Positions 1 through 6,240 of a stretch of 6,815 bases of DNA are shown here, piece by piece. Both the position numbers and the translations under genes were made by a program. The DNA lies in contig JAUVJB010000164.1 of NCBI GenBank assembly GCA_030592465.1, positions 1 to 6,815 on the forward strand, given 5' to 3'. Within the stretch, counting starts at the first letter, position 1, and each line of letters starts with the position of its first letter. The notes under the pieces are model-generated. The model saw only the letters and a list, made by a program, of their open reading frames with translations. It did no database searches and was not told the origin of the DNA. This stretch comes from Bacteroidota bacterium. GTDB lineage: Bacteria; Bacteroidota; Bacteroidia; Bacteroidales; B39-G9.

Positions 1-250
1 AATGACAATCAATGACAATCAATGACAATCAATGACAATCAATGACAATCAATGACAATCAATGACAATCAATGACAATCAATGACAATCAATGACAATC
101 AATGACTATTTAATGACAATTTAATGATCCCGATACGCTTCGCTACGGAATGACTATTAATGACAATCAATGACTATTAATGACAATCAATGACTATCTA
201 ATGACTATTAATGACAATCAATGACTATCTAATGACTATTAATGACAATC
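1..250. repeat. Tandem 10-bp repeat array (AATGACWATY)
   Basis: Positions 1-100 are ten perfect copies of AATGACAATC, and the array appears to continue past the left edge. From 101 to 250 the units vary between AATGACAATC, AATGACTATT and AATGACTATC, sometimes with one extra T. From 169 a 31-bp higher-order unit (ATT-type, ATC-type, CTATC-type, then T) appears at 169-199 and 200-230 and begins again at 231-250. A 21-bp GC-richer interruption at 128-148 can fold weakly (CCG/CGG with GC and TA pairs). The unit length is not a multiple of three and each unit contains TGA, and on the other strand TGA forms at the junctions, so every frame is stopped about every 30 bases. The array is therefore non-coding. 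Copy number is probably unstable, and the left part could be collapsed or expanded in an assembly. Function unknown. Confidence 0.95.
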
Positions 251-331
251 AATCTTTTATAGTACATTGTAACAAAGCAAAATAATGATATATTTTTTTC
301 AAAAACCTTTAAATTTTAAATAAATCTTTAA
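251..331. other. AT-rich spacer between repeat array and thrS promoter
   Basis: This is unique AT-rich sequence without an open reading frame. No tRNA, T-box antiterminator or other tRNA-synthetase leader can be recognised. The distance from the predicted promoter to the thrS start also leaves no room for a structured leader. Confidence 0.5.
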
Positions 332-339
332 TATCTTTG
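308..339 (+). promoter_or_regulatory. Predicted Bacteroidota-type promoter of the thrS operon
   Basis: TATCTTTG at 332-339 is an exact match to the Bacteroidota housekeeping -7 consensus TAnnTTTG. The expected -33 box (TTTG) would lie about 20 bases upstream, where only TTTA (308-311) is seen, so that half is weak. Transcription would begin near 345, giving a leader of roughly 15-20 bases before the thrS ATG. It is the only such -7 match I noticed in the gene-start regions, and it fits one promoter driving thrS-infC-rpmI-rplT. Promoter class is known biology; use of this site is inferred. Confidence 0.6.
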
Positions 340-361
340 CAAACTTGAAAAACCAGTTAAA

Positions 362-2296
362 ATGATAAAAATTACATTTCCGGACAAAACAATCCGCGAA
401 TATAAAAAAGGAATCACGGGATTAGAAATTGCTAAAGGCATTAGCAATCAATTAGCAAAAGAAGTATTATCAATAACTGTTAATACCGAAATTTGGGATA
501 TAACACGTCCTATTAATTTTGACGCATCGATAAAATTACATAAATGGGATGACGCTGAAGGTAAAAAAGCATTTTGGCACTCATCTTCACACTTAATGGC
601 TGAAGCTTTAGAATCACTTTATCCGGGAATAAAATTTGGCATTGGACCTTCAATTGAAAACGGATTTTATTATGATATTGATCTTGGTGATAAGCCAATA
701 TCTGAAAATGATTTCCCGAAAATTGAAAAAAAAATGCTTGAGCTTGCTCAACAAAAAAATAATTTTGTTTGTAAAGATGTTAGCAAAGCCGATGCTTTAA
801 AATATTTTTCAGATAAAAACGAGGAATATAAAGTTGAGTTAATTAATGAATTAGAAGACGGAGATATTACTCTTTACACTCAAGGTAATTTTACCGATTT
901 ATGTAAAGGACCTCATATACCAAACACAGGATATATAAAAGCAATCAAACTTTTAAATATTGCAGGTGCATACTGGAGAGGTGATGAAAAAAATATACAA
1001 TTAACAAGAATTTATGCCATCACTTTTCCAAAGAAAAAATTACTTGATGAGTATCTAATAATGCTTGAAGAAGCAAAAAAAAGAGATCATCGTAAAATTG
1101 GTAAGGAATTAGAGTTGTTTACTTTTTCACCAAGTGTTGGTTTAGGTCTTCCATTATGGTTGCCAAGAGGTGCAATGTTGAAAGAACGCTTAGAAAACTT
1201 TTTGAAAAAAGTTCAAAAAGAATATGGCTATCAACAAGTATCAACACCACACATAGGAAATGTAAATCTTTATAAGACATCAGGACATTATCAAAAATAT
1301 GGTAAAGATTCATTTCAACCAATCTCAACACCACAAGAAGGTGAAGAGTTTATGTTAAAGCCGATGAATTGTCCACATCATTGTGAAATTTATAAATTTA
1401 AACCTCGTTCATATAAAGATTTACCATTACGTTTTGCCGAATTTGGTACAGTATATCGTTATGAGCAAAGCGGTGAGTTACATGGATTAACAAGAGTTAG
1501 AGGGTTTACACAAGATGATGCTCATATTTTTTGTCGCCCTGACCAGCTTAAAGAAGAATTTCTTAAAGTAATTGATATAGTATTATACATATTTAAAACT
1601 TTAGATTTTAAAAATTTTATTACACAAGTTTCTTTGCGAGATAAAGAGGATAAAGAAAAATATATTGGTAGTGACGAAAACTGGGAAAAATCAGAAGATG
1701 CAATAATTGAAGCTGTTAAGGAAAAAGGTTTAGATTGTACTGTTGAATATGGAGAAGCAGCTTTTTATGGTCCAAAATTAGATTTTATTGTACGAGATGC
1801 AATAGGACGAAAATGGCAACTTGGCACAATTCAAGTTGATTATAATTTACCTGATCGATTTGAATTAGAATATATAGGGAAAGACGATAAAAAGCACAGA
1901 CCAGTGATGATACATCGTGCTCCATTTGGTTCAATGGAACGTTTTATTGCAGTATTAATTGAACATACAGCCGGGAAATTCCCATTATGGCTAACACCTG
2001 ACCAAGCTGTGATACTTCCGATAAGTGAAAAATTTAATGATTATGCGAAAAAAGTTTTAAATATCCTAAATAATTACGATATTCGCACAATAATTGATGA
2101 CCGTAATGAGAAGATAGGTAGAAAAATTAGAGATAACGAATTAAAAAAAATACCATATCTTTTAATTGTTGGAGAAAAAGAAGTAGAGAACAACTCTATA
2201 TCAGTGAGAAAACAAGGAGAAGGAGATATAGGAGAAATGTCAATTGAAAAGTTTGCAGAATTTATTAATAAAGAAGTTAGCAATCAAATTTCATAA
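362..2296 (+). CDS. thrS: Threonyl-tRNA synthetase (class II)
   Basis: This cytoplasmic enzyme joins threonine to tRNA-Thr using ATP and edits mis-charged serine. The 644-residue product has the full bacterial layout: a TGS domain (about 1-60); the editing domain with HSSSH at 73-77 and C181-x3-H185; the catalytic core (about 250-545); and the anticodon-binding domain (about 548-640). The predicted zinc ligands that hold threonine are C337 (in MNCPHH), H388 (in DDAHIF) and H518. Motif 2 is RFAEFGTVYRYE (357-368, with R366), and motif 3 includes R527 in HRAPFGSMER. Length is normal for the family (E. coli 642). The ATG at 362 is supported by the TGS domain starting at once and by the nearby promoter; no SD is visible. 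The stop is 29 bases before infC, so the two are probably co-transcribed. No residue is missing. Confidence 0.98.
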   Translation: MIKITFPDKTIREYKKGITGLEIAKGISNQLAKEVLSITVNTEIWDITRPINFDASIKLHKWDDAEGKKAFWHSSSHLMAEALESLYPGIKFGIGPSIENGFYYDIDLGDKPISENDFPKIEKKMLELAQQKNNFVCKDVSKADALKYFSDKNEEYKVELINELEDGDITLYTQGNFTDLCKGPHIPNTGYIKAIKLLNIAGAYWRGDEKNIQLTRIYAITFPKKKLLDEYLIMLEEAKKRDHRKIGKELELFTFSPSVGLGLPLWLPRGAMLKERLENFLKKVQKEYGYQQVSTPHIGNVNLYKTSGHYQKYGKDSFQPISTPQEGEEFMLKPMNCPHHCEIYKFKPRSYKDLPLRFAEFGTVYRYEQSGELHGLTRVRGFTQDDAHIFCRPDQLKEEFLKVIDIVLYIFKTLDFKNFITQVSLRDKEDKEKYIGSDENWEKSEDAIIEAVKEKGLDCTVEYGEAAFYGPKLDFIVRDAIGRKWQLGTIQVDYNLPDRFELEYIGKDDKKHRPVMIHRAPFGSMERFIAVLIEHTAGKFPLWLTPDQAVILPISEKFNDYAKKVLNILNNYDIRTIIDDRNEKIGRKIRDNELKKIPYLLIVGEKEVENNSISVRKQGEGDIGEMSIEKFAEFINKEVSNQIS

Positions 2297-2311
2297 TAAT
2301 AACTAAATAAT

Positions 2312-2328
2312 AGGAGGGTAAAAAAATA
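2312..2328 (+). promoter_or_regulatory. Strong Shine-Dalgarno and AUA start of infC
   Basis: AGGAGGG at 2312-2318 is followed by a 7-base spacer and the codon ATA at 2326-2328. The infC frame is closed upstream by TAG at 2311-2313, so no ATG, GTG or TTG lies between that stop and M48. The other five genes here have no clear SD. A strong SD paired with a poor start codon is the arrangement known for infC autoregulation: in E. coli the start is AUU, and IF-3 represses its own mRNA by rejecting non-canonical start codons. The same logic is inferred here. Confidence 0.85.
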
Positions 2329-2868
2329 GCTATTCATAGAAATAAAAGAAACATTGTAAAACAACCATTTTACAAAAAAAATGAAAGAATTAGAGCATTA
2401 CAGGTTAGAGTTGTTGGAGATAATATTAAAAACCCCGGCATTTATTCACTTCATGAAGCTTTAAAAATGTCAGAGGATTTGCAACTTGATTTGGTTGAAA
2501 TATCACCACAAGCAGATCCGCCGGTTTGCAAAATTATTGATTATAATAAATTTTTATATCTGCAAAAAAAGAGGCAAAAAGAAATAAAAAATAAAACAGC
2601 AAAAGTTGTTTTAAAAGAAATCAGGTTTGGTCCTAATACTGATGACCATGATTTTAATTTTAAATTAAAACATGCAAAAAAATTTTTAGAAGATGGGGCA
2701 AAAATTAAAGCTTTTGTCTTTTTTAAAGGTCGAACAATTTTATATAAAGAAAAGGGAGAAATATTACTTTTGCGTCTTGCTCAGGAACTTGAAGAATATG
2801 GGAAAGTTGAGCAATTACCAAAATTAGAAGGTAAACGAATGACTATGTATATTACTCCAAAAAAATAA
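2326..2868 (+). CDS. infC: Translation initiation factor IF-3, AUA start
   Basis: IF-3 binds the 30S subunit, prevents premature joining of 50S and checks the start codon and initiator tRNA. Read from ATA the product has 180 residues, the normal size. The N domain (about 15-80) includes NERIRALQVRVVGDN and DLVEISPQADPPVCKIIDY (55-73). A basic helical linker (about 80-92) follows. The C domain (about 93-178) includes KEIRFGPNTDDHDFNFKLKH and ends with the family-typical EGKRMTMYITPKK. The first in-frame ATG (2467, M48) would remove half of the N domain, so it cannot be the true start; gene callers that require ATG, GTG or TTG would truncate the protein there. It lies between thrS and rpmI, its usual place. 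The initiator is expected to be read as Met. Autoregulation through the AUA codon is inferred from the E. coli precedent. Confidence 0.93.
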   Translation: MAIHRNKRNIVKQPFYKKNERIRALQVRVVGDNIKNPGIYSLHEALKMSEDLQLDLVEISPQADPPVCKIIDYNKFLYLQKKRQKEIKNKTAKVVLKEIRFGPNTDDHDFNFKLKHAKKFLEDGAKIKAFVFFKGRTILYKEKGEILLLRLAQELEEYGKVEQLPKLEGKRMTMYITPKK

Positions 2869-2901
2869 ATGAGTTTTAATAAATAATAAATAAATAAAGT
2901 A

Positions 2902-3099
2902 ATGCCAAAGATGAAAACAAAATCCGGTGCGAAAAAAAGATTTAAGTTGACCGGAACAGGAAAAATTAAAAGGAAACATGCTTTTAAAAGTCATATTTTG
3001 ACTAAAAAATCTACAAAAAGAAAAAGAAATCTTACTTATTTTACAACTGTTGACAAAACTGATGAGAAAAACATCAAACTTTGTCTCGCAATGAAATAA
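2902..3099 (+). CDS. rpmI: 50S ribosomal protein bL35
   Basis: This is a small, very basic protein of the large ribosomal subunit. The 65-residue product starts MPKMKTKSGAKKRFKLTGTG and continues with the lysine/arginine-rich KIKRKHAFKSHIL and TKKSTKRKRNL, the bL35 signature. Length is normal for the family (about 64-66). The ATG at 2902 is the family start. No SD is visible; the upstream bases are TAAATAAAGTA. It follows infC by 33 AT-rich bases full of TAA triplets and precedes rplT, the conserved infC-rpmI-rplT order. The C-terminal part (TDEKNIKLCLAMK) is less conserved, as is usual. Confidence 0.96.
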   Translation: MPKMKTKSGAKKRFKLTGTGKIKRKHAFKSHILTKKSTKRKRNLTYFTTVDKTDEKNIKLCLAMK

Positions 3100-3125
3100 A
3101 TTTGATTTTTTAAAAATTACTAAGT

Positions 3126-3182
3126 GTTTAACCGGAGTGAATTAGCCGAAAGATCCCTATAAATTGGGACGCTAACCATTCA
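3126..3182 (+). promoter_or_regulatory. Possible structured L20 operator before rplT
   Basis: The 99-base gap between rpmI and rplT contains a bulged hairpin. TGAATTAGC (3138-3146) pairs with GCTAA (3171-3175) and TTCA (3179-3182), leaving a 3-base bulge CCA. Inside, an asymmetric loop (CGAAAGA against C) is followed by TCCC/GGGA (3154-3157 with 3166-3169). The hairpin ends 16 bases before the rplT ATG and has no U-run, so it is not a terminator. In other bacteria bL20 represses this operon by binding mRNA that mimics its 23S rRNA site. A role as L20 operator is inferred from position and shape only; no known leader family is recognised. Confidence 0.4.
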
Positions 3183-3198
3183 AAAAAAATTAAAAATT

Positions 3199-3546
3199 AT
3201 GCCAAGATCAGTAAATTCTGTAGCATCAAGAAGAAAAAGAAAAAAAATTATTAAAGCAACCAAAGGCTATTTTGGTGCAAGAAAAAATGTTTACACAGTT
3301 TCTAAAAACGCATACGAAAAAGCATTATCTTATGCTTATCGCGACAGACGAAACAAAAAACGCAGCTTCAGAGCTTTGTGGATACAACGTATTAATGCCG
3401 CTGCTCGACTACACGATATGTCATACTCAGAATTTATGGGTAAGTTACATAAAAATAACATAGAAATTAATCGTAAAGTATTAGCTGATTTAGCAATGAA
3501 TAATCCAAATGCTTTCGAAACTATTGCAAAATCAGTAAAAAAATAA
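3199..3546 (+). CDS. rplT: 50S ribosomal protein bL20
   Basis: This is an RNA-binding protein needed early in assembly of the large ribosomal subunit; in several bacteria it also represses its own operon. The 115-residue product has the long basic N-terminal extension (MPRSVNSVASRRKRKKIIKA, then KGYFGARKNVYTVSKNA). The globular part includes YRDRRNKKRSFRALWIQRIN, ARLHDMSYSEFMGKLHKNNI and RKVLADLAMNNPNAF. Length is normal (about 114-120). The ATG at 3199 is the family start and has no SD. It is the last gene of the operon, with a terminator 18 bases after its stop codon. Confidence 0.97.
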   Translation: MPRSVNSVASRRKRKKIIKATKGYFGARKNVYTVSKNAYEKALSYAYRDRRNKKRSFRALWIQRINAAARLHDMSYSEFMGKLHKNNIEINRKVLADLAMNNPNAFETIAKSVKK

Positions 3547-3564
3547 AATAATATATTTTTTATT

Positions 3565-3596
3565 AAAAGGGAAGCAAAAATTTGCTTCCCTTTTTT
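3565..3596 (+). terminator. Intrinsic terminator of the thrS-rplT operon
   Basis: GGGAAGCAA (3569-3577) pairs perfectly with TTGCTTCCC (3582-3590) around the loop AAAT. The stem can be extended by AAAA (3565-3568) with the first four bases of a six-T run (3591-3596). A 9-bp GC-containing stem followed by T6 right after the rplT stop is a textbook rho-independent terminator. The flanking A-run would also let it work in the reverse direction. Confidence 0.93.
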
Positions 3597-3660
3597 CACC
3601 TTTACATTTTAAAAGTAAAAAAGTTTATAAAATTTCTCAGAGTGCAAAGCTCCTGACAGA

Positions 3661-3686
3661 GTTTGAAAGTAAAGTTTGAAAGTGAA
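3661..3686. repeat. Two tandem copies of a 13-bp unit
   Basis: GTTTGAAAGTAAA (3661-3673) is followed directly by GTTTGAAAGTGAA (3674-3686), with one difference. A third partial match (AAGT) follows. Non-coding; function unknown. Confidence 0.75.
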
Positions 3687-3693
3687 AAGTAAT

Positions 3694-3742
3694 GCCCCGT
3701 GTGAAATACTTGCTTCGTTTTGCTCAGCAAATTTCACAGGGC
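3694..3742. repeat. Imperfect palindrome, REP-like hairpin
   Basis: GCCC (3694-3697) and TGTGAAAT (3700-3707) pair with ATTTCACA (3731-3738) and GGGC (3739-3742), leaving a CG bulge in the left arm. TTGCT (3710-3714) pairs with AGCAA (3726-3730) further in, giving a 17-bp interrupted stem with an 11-base loop. There is no T-run, and it lies more than 100 bases after the operon terminator, so it is more like a dispersed repetitive palindrome than a terminator. Confidence 0.7.
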
Positions 3743-3788
3743 AGGCAACAAATGATAATACTAATATTCTATGAGTTTTCGTTCAAGC

Positions 3789-3832
3789 ACTAATTAGATA
3801 TAAACCAAATAAAAAATTATAAACAGATGAAA
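3789..3832 (+). repeat. Degenerate copy of the dapB start region
   Basis: These 44 bases align without gaps to 4073-4116, which spans the dapB start codon: 36 of 44 match, and the last 14-15 bases (TATAAACAGATGAAA) are identical. The ATG here (3827-3829) opens only a four-codon frame (MKHP, then stop). It looks like the remnant of a partial duplication 284 bp upstream of the real start. In AT-rich spacer DNA some similarity is expected by chance, but the exact 15-base core with equal spacing makes chance less likely. Confidence 0.6.
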
Positions 3833-3855
3833 CATCCATGACCAAAGAGAATTAT

Positions 3856-3883
3856 GATTTTGGATTTTAGATTTTAGACTTAA
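3856..3883. repeat. 7-bp tandem repeat (GATTTTR)
   Basis: GATTTTG, GATTTTA, GATTTTA and GACTTAA follow each other with exact 7-bp spacing (3856, 3863, 3870, 3877). The repeat lies between the duplicated dapB start region and the larger 7-bp-phased palindrome. Non-coding; function unknown. Confidence 0.7.
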
Positions 3884-3916
3884 TTTGGACACACAAGGGA
3901 ATGATTATATCAAAAA

Positions 3917-4017
3917 AATATCGAATATCGAACAAGGAATAATGAATTACGAAGTAAAAAATAAAAATTGAAGCAAAAACTTCATCATTCGATATTCGGT
4001 GTTCATTATTCAATATT
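3917..4017. repeat. Palindrome of 7-bp-phased GAA/TTC units
   Basis: Two 39-bp arms (3917-3955 and 3979-4017) are inverted copies with 30 of 39 matches, around an A-rich centre of 23 bp. Each arm is a run of five heptamers with a fixed triplet: GAA begins at 3923, 3930, 3937, 3944 and 3951, and TTC begins at 3981, 3988, 3995, 4002 and 4009. The four bases between the triplets vary. I recall similar GAATATCGAAT-type repeats from spacers of Bacteroidota genomes. It may be a mobile or recombination-related repeat or a phased protein-binding array; neither is shown. Confidence 0.8.
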
Positions 4018-4072
4018 TATAAATAACTGAATATGTACTAAATACGAAAATATAAATATATGAAAATTCACA

Positions 4073-4116
4073 ACTAATTAAATATCAGCTAACAATAAAA
4101 ATATAAACAGATGAAA
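4073..4116 (+). repeat. dapB start region, second copy of the 44-bp repeat
   Basis: This is the partner of 3789-3832 (36 of 44 identical). It covers the 38 bases before dapB and its first two codons, so this copy is the functional one. The upstream copy is the likely relic. Confidence 0.6.
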
Positions 4117-4824
4117 ATCGCAATAATCGGATATGGCAAAATGGGAAAAGAAATTGAAAAAATTGCCATTGAAAGAAATCATAAAATTGTTTTAAAAATT
4201 GATGAGAATAATTTATCTGTTCTTACTAATGAAAACTTAAAAAAAGCAGATGTTGCTATTGATTTTAGCACTCCTAAATCAGCTTATAATAATATATTAA
4301 ACTGTTTTGCTGCCGGCGTTCCTGTAGTATCGGGCACAACAGGTTGGTTAAAAAATTACGATAATGCAGTTGCTGAATGCAAAAAACAAAATATTGCTTT
4401 TTTCTATGCTTCAAATTTCAGCTTAGGAGTTAACATTTTTTTTGAAGTCAATAAACATCTCGCTAAAATAATGAATAAATATTCCGATTATGAGATTAAT
4501 ATTGAAGAAGCGCACCATAATTATAAAATTGATGTTCCAAGCGGAACAGCAATAACTCTTGCCAACGATATTATAAAAAATGTTGAAAGAAAAAATTTAT
4601 GGACTAGAGATATACCTGATAAAAAAGACATTCATATATTATCAACAAGAAAAGGAAATATACCGGGCATACATACTATAATTTATGATTCTTACGTTGA
4701 TACACTTGAAATTAAACATACAGCAAAAAACAGAAAAGGCTTTGCACTTGGTGCTATTATTGCAGCTGAATTTATTCATAATAAAACCGGTGTTTTCGGA
4801 ATGAGTGATTTATTAAATTTATAA
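4111..4824 (+). CDS. dapB: 4-hydroxy-tetrahydrodipicolinate reductase
   Basis: This cytoplasmic enzyme reduces the DapA product with NAD(P)H in the pathway to diaminopimelate (peptidoglycan) and lysine. The 237-residue protein begins with a dinucleotide-binding fold, MKIAIIGYGKMG (G7-x-G9-x-x-G12). DFSTP (51-55) and SGTTGW (74-79) are the usual cofactor-loop motifs, and ASNFSLGVN is at 100-108. The catalytic signature EAHHNYKIDVPSGTA (133-147) holds H135, H136 and K139. The C-terminal part has RKGNIPGIHT and HTAKNRKGFALGA. It is shorter than the E. coli enzyme (273) but normal for Bacteroidota. The start is set by the GxGxxG fold; no SD is visible (AAACAG before ATG). lepB follows after 84 bp, a neighbour pair I recall from other Bacteroidota. 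No lysine riboswitch is visible upstream. Confidence 0.97.
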   Translation: MKIAIIGYGKMGKEIEKIAIERNHKIVLKIDENNLSVLTNENLKKADVAIDFSTPKSAYNNILNCFAAGVPVVSGTTGWLKNYDNAVAECKKQNIAFFYASNFSLGVNIFFEVNKHLAKIMNKYSDYEINIEEAHHNYKIDVPSGTAITLANDIIKNVERKNLWTRDIPDKKDIHILSTRKGNIPGIHTIIYDSYVDTLEIKHTAKNRKGFALGAIIAAEFIHNKTGVFGMSDLLNL

Positions 4825-4855
4825 TTTTTAAATTTCTTGGTTTTGTTTTTTTTAT

Positions 4856-4882
4856 ACAAAGACGCACGCAGTGCGTCTCTAC
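4856..4882. repeat. REP-like palindrome between dapB and lepB
   Basis: AGACGCAC (4860-4867) pairs perfectly with GTGCGTCT (4871-4878) around GCA. The outer four bases match less well (9 of 12 over the full arms). On the minus strand it reads GTAGAGACGCAC followed by its complement. GTAG before a small palindrome is the layout of REP sequences handled by RAYT (Y1 IS200-like) transposases. I recall GTAGAGACG...CGTCTCTAC palindromes as dispersed repeats in Bacteroidota and cyanobacteria. No T-run follows on the plus strand, so it is not a good terminator for dapB. Confidence 0.7.
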
Positions 4883-4908
4883 AATAAATATAAATTAAAT
4901 ACTAAAAT

Positions 4909-6240
4909 ATGAAAAATAATATTCTTACAAATAAATGGTTTAAATTTTCGACAGTTTTAATTTTTTATATACTCTGGGTAATTTGGAATAATAATTACTG
5001 GTGGTTATTTGGTATTGCTGTAATTTTTGATATTTATATCAGTAAAAAGGTACACTGGTCATTCTGGAAGAAAAAAGGTGTTGAAAAACAAACACAATTA
5101 ATTTCATGGATAGATGCTCTAATTTTTGCAGTTATTGCTGCTTCATTTTTACGATTATACTTTATTGAAGCATATACAATACCAACATCTTCAATGGAAA
5201 AATCGCTTTTAGTAGGCGATTATCTTTTTGTAAGTAAATGTAGTTACGGACCTAGGAAACTTATGACACCATTATCATTTCCTTTTGTGCACCATACTAT
5301 GCCACTTACAAAAAATACAAAATCGTTTTTAGAATGGATTGAATGGCCTTATGAAAGAGTTCCCGGATATACTACAATAAAAAACGATGATGTTGTTGTT
5401 TTTAATTTCCCTGAAGGAGATACCGTAGTATTAGAACATCAAGACCAAAGTTATTACCAACTTTGCAGATTTTATGGTAGAGATGCTATATGGAAAAATT
5501 TTCATGTCATCTCGCGACCTGTTGATAAATGCGAAAATTACATTAAACGATGTGTTGCTATACTGGGCGATACCCTGCAAGTTATTCACGGACAATTATA
5601 TATAAATAGTAAAAAAGAAAAAAATATTGATCGTCTTCAATATAAGTATATTATAATAACAAATGGAACAAGAATTAATCCAAAAGTACTTGAAAGAATG
5701 AAAATATCTGACAGTGATATTCAAAGATCATTCGTCTCAAACAATGAATATGTAATACCTTTAACATTAAAAAATGCTGAAAAATTAAAAAATTTCGCAA
5801 ATGTAAAATCAGTTACAAGAACTGATAGTTATGGTACTGATGGCTCTGCATATATGTTTCCTTTTAGTGAAAATTTTCCTTGGAATGTTGACAACTACGG
5901 TCCTTTAGTTGTTCCTAAAAAAGGAGTTACTATACATCTAACTATTGATAGTTTGCCAATATATAGCAGAATAATAAGCACTTATGAACACAATAAATTG
6001 GAAGTTAAAGACAGTACAATTTATATTAATGGAGAAAAAGCTTCACAATATACATTTAAAATGGACTACTATTGGATGATGGGTGATAGCCGACACAATT
6101 CACAAGACTCTCGTTTTTGGGGTTTTGTGCCTGAAGACCATATAGTTGGGGAAGGTGCTTTTATTTGGTTGTCACTTGATAAAGATAAAAAATTCTTAAG
6201 TAAAATTAGATGGAATCGCTTTTTTAAAGGTATTCATTAA
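4909..6240 (+). CDS. lepB: Signal peptidase I (S26 family)
   Basis: This inner-membrane protease cleaves signal peptides from exported proteins with a Ser/Lys dyad. The N-terminus has two hydrophobic segments (about 13-27 and 31-44) and a third at about 68-86 that leads into the catalytic domain. IPTSSMEKSL (91-100) supplies the nucleophile S95. YIKRCVAILGD (211-221) supplies the general base K213. GDSRHNSQDSRFWG (392-405) is the conserved C-terminal box. At 443 residues it is longer than E. coli LepB (324) because about 180 residues separate K213 from the last box; long inserts here are common in Bacteroidota enzymes. The ATG at 4909 precedes the first membrane segment and has no SD (CTAAAAT upstream). 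Co-transcription with dapB is likely but not certain. Confidence 0.97.
   Translation: MKNNILTNKWFKFSTVLIFYILWVIWNNNYWWLFGIAVIFDIYISKKVHWSFWKKKGVEKQTQLISWIDALIFAVIAASFLRLYFIEAYTIPTSSMEKSLLVGDYLFVSKCSYGPRKLMTPLSFPFVHHTMPLTKNTKSFLEWIEWPYERVPGYTTIKNDDVVVFNFPEGDTVVLEHQDQSYYQLCRFYGRDAIWKNFHVISRPVDKCENYIKRCVAILGDTLQVIHGQLYINSKKEKNIDRLQYKYIIITNGTRINPKVLERMKISDSDIQRSFVSNNEYVIPLTLKNAEKLKNFANVKSVTRTDSYGTDGSAYMFPFSENFPWNVDNYGPLVVPKKGVTIHLTIDSLPIYSRIISTYEHNKLEVKDSTIYINGEKASQYTFKMDYYWMMGDSRHNSQDSRFWGFVPEDHIVGEGAFIWLSLDKDKKFLSKIRWNRFFKGIH

Larger units (their letters stand above)
3547..4110. other. 564-bp gene-free spacer rich in repeats
   Basis: No plausible gene is seen on either strand. In order the spacer holds the rplT terminator, a 13-bp tandem repeat, a GCCC...GGGC hairpin, a degenerate copy of the dapB start region, a GATTTTA 7-bp tandem repeat, and a 101-bp palindrome built of 7-bp GAA/TTC units. 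Each is listed separately. A promoter for dapB is expected here, but no convincing TAnnTTTG box was found. Confidence 0.75.

Noticed and set aside
1..250. CRISPR array
   Set aside because: The units are 10 bp and contiguous, with no unique spacers, and no cas genes are in the window.
251..361. T-box or other leader regulating thrS
   Set aside because: There is no T-box sequence, specifier hairpin or terminator, and the predicted transcript leader is only about 15-20 bases.
2467..2868. infC starting at its first ATG (133 residues)
   Set aside because: This removes 47 residues of the conserved IF-3 N domain. The upstream frame is open, encodes typical IF-3 sequence and has an SD and AUA at the right spacing.
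3336..3599. Minus-strand open frame of 87 codons over rplT and its terminator
   Set aside because: It is a shadow of rplT, runs through the terminator and resembles no known protein. Other overlapping frames at 513-698, 1119-1334, 2074-2283 and 3272-3463 were dropped for the same kind of reason.
3833..3870. Short frame beginning ATGACCAAAGAG as a decayed gene
   Set aside because: It is only ten codons long and runs into the 7-bp repeat. No similarity to a known protein is visible.
4060..4077. Five-codon frame (MKIHN) just before dapB as a leader peptide
   Set aside because: It has no lysine run, no attenuator hairpin pair and no terminator. Such mini-frames arise often by chance in AT-rich DNA.
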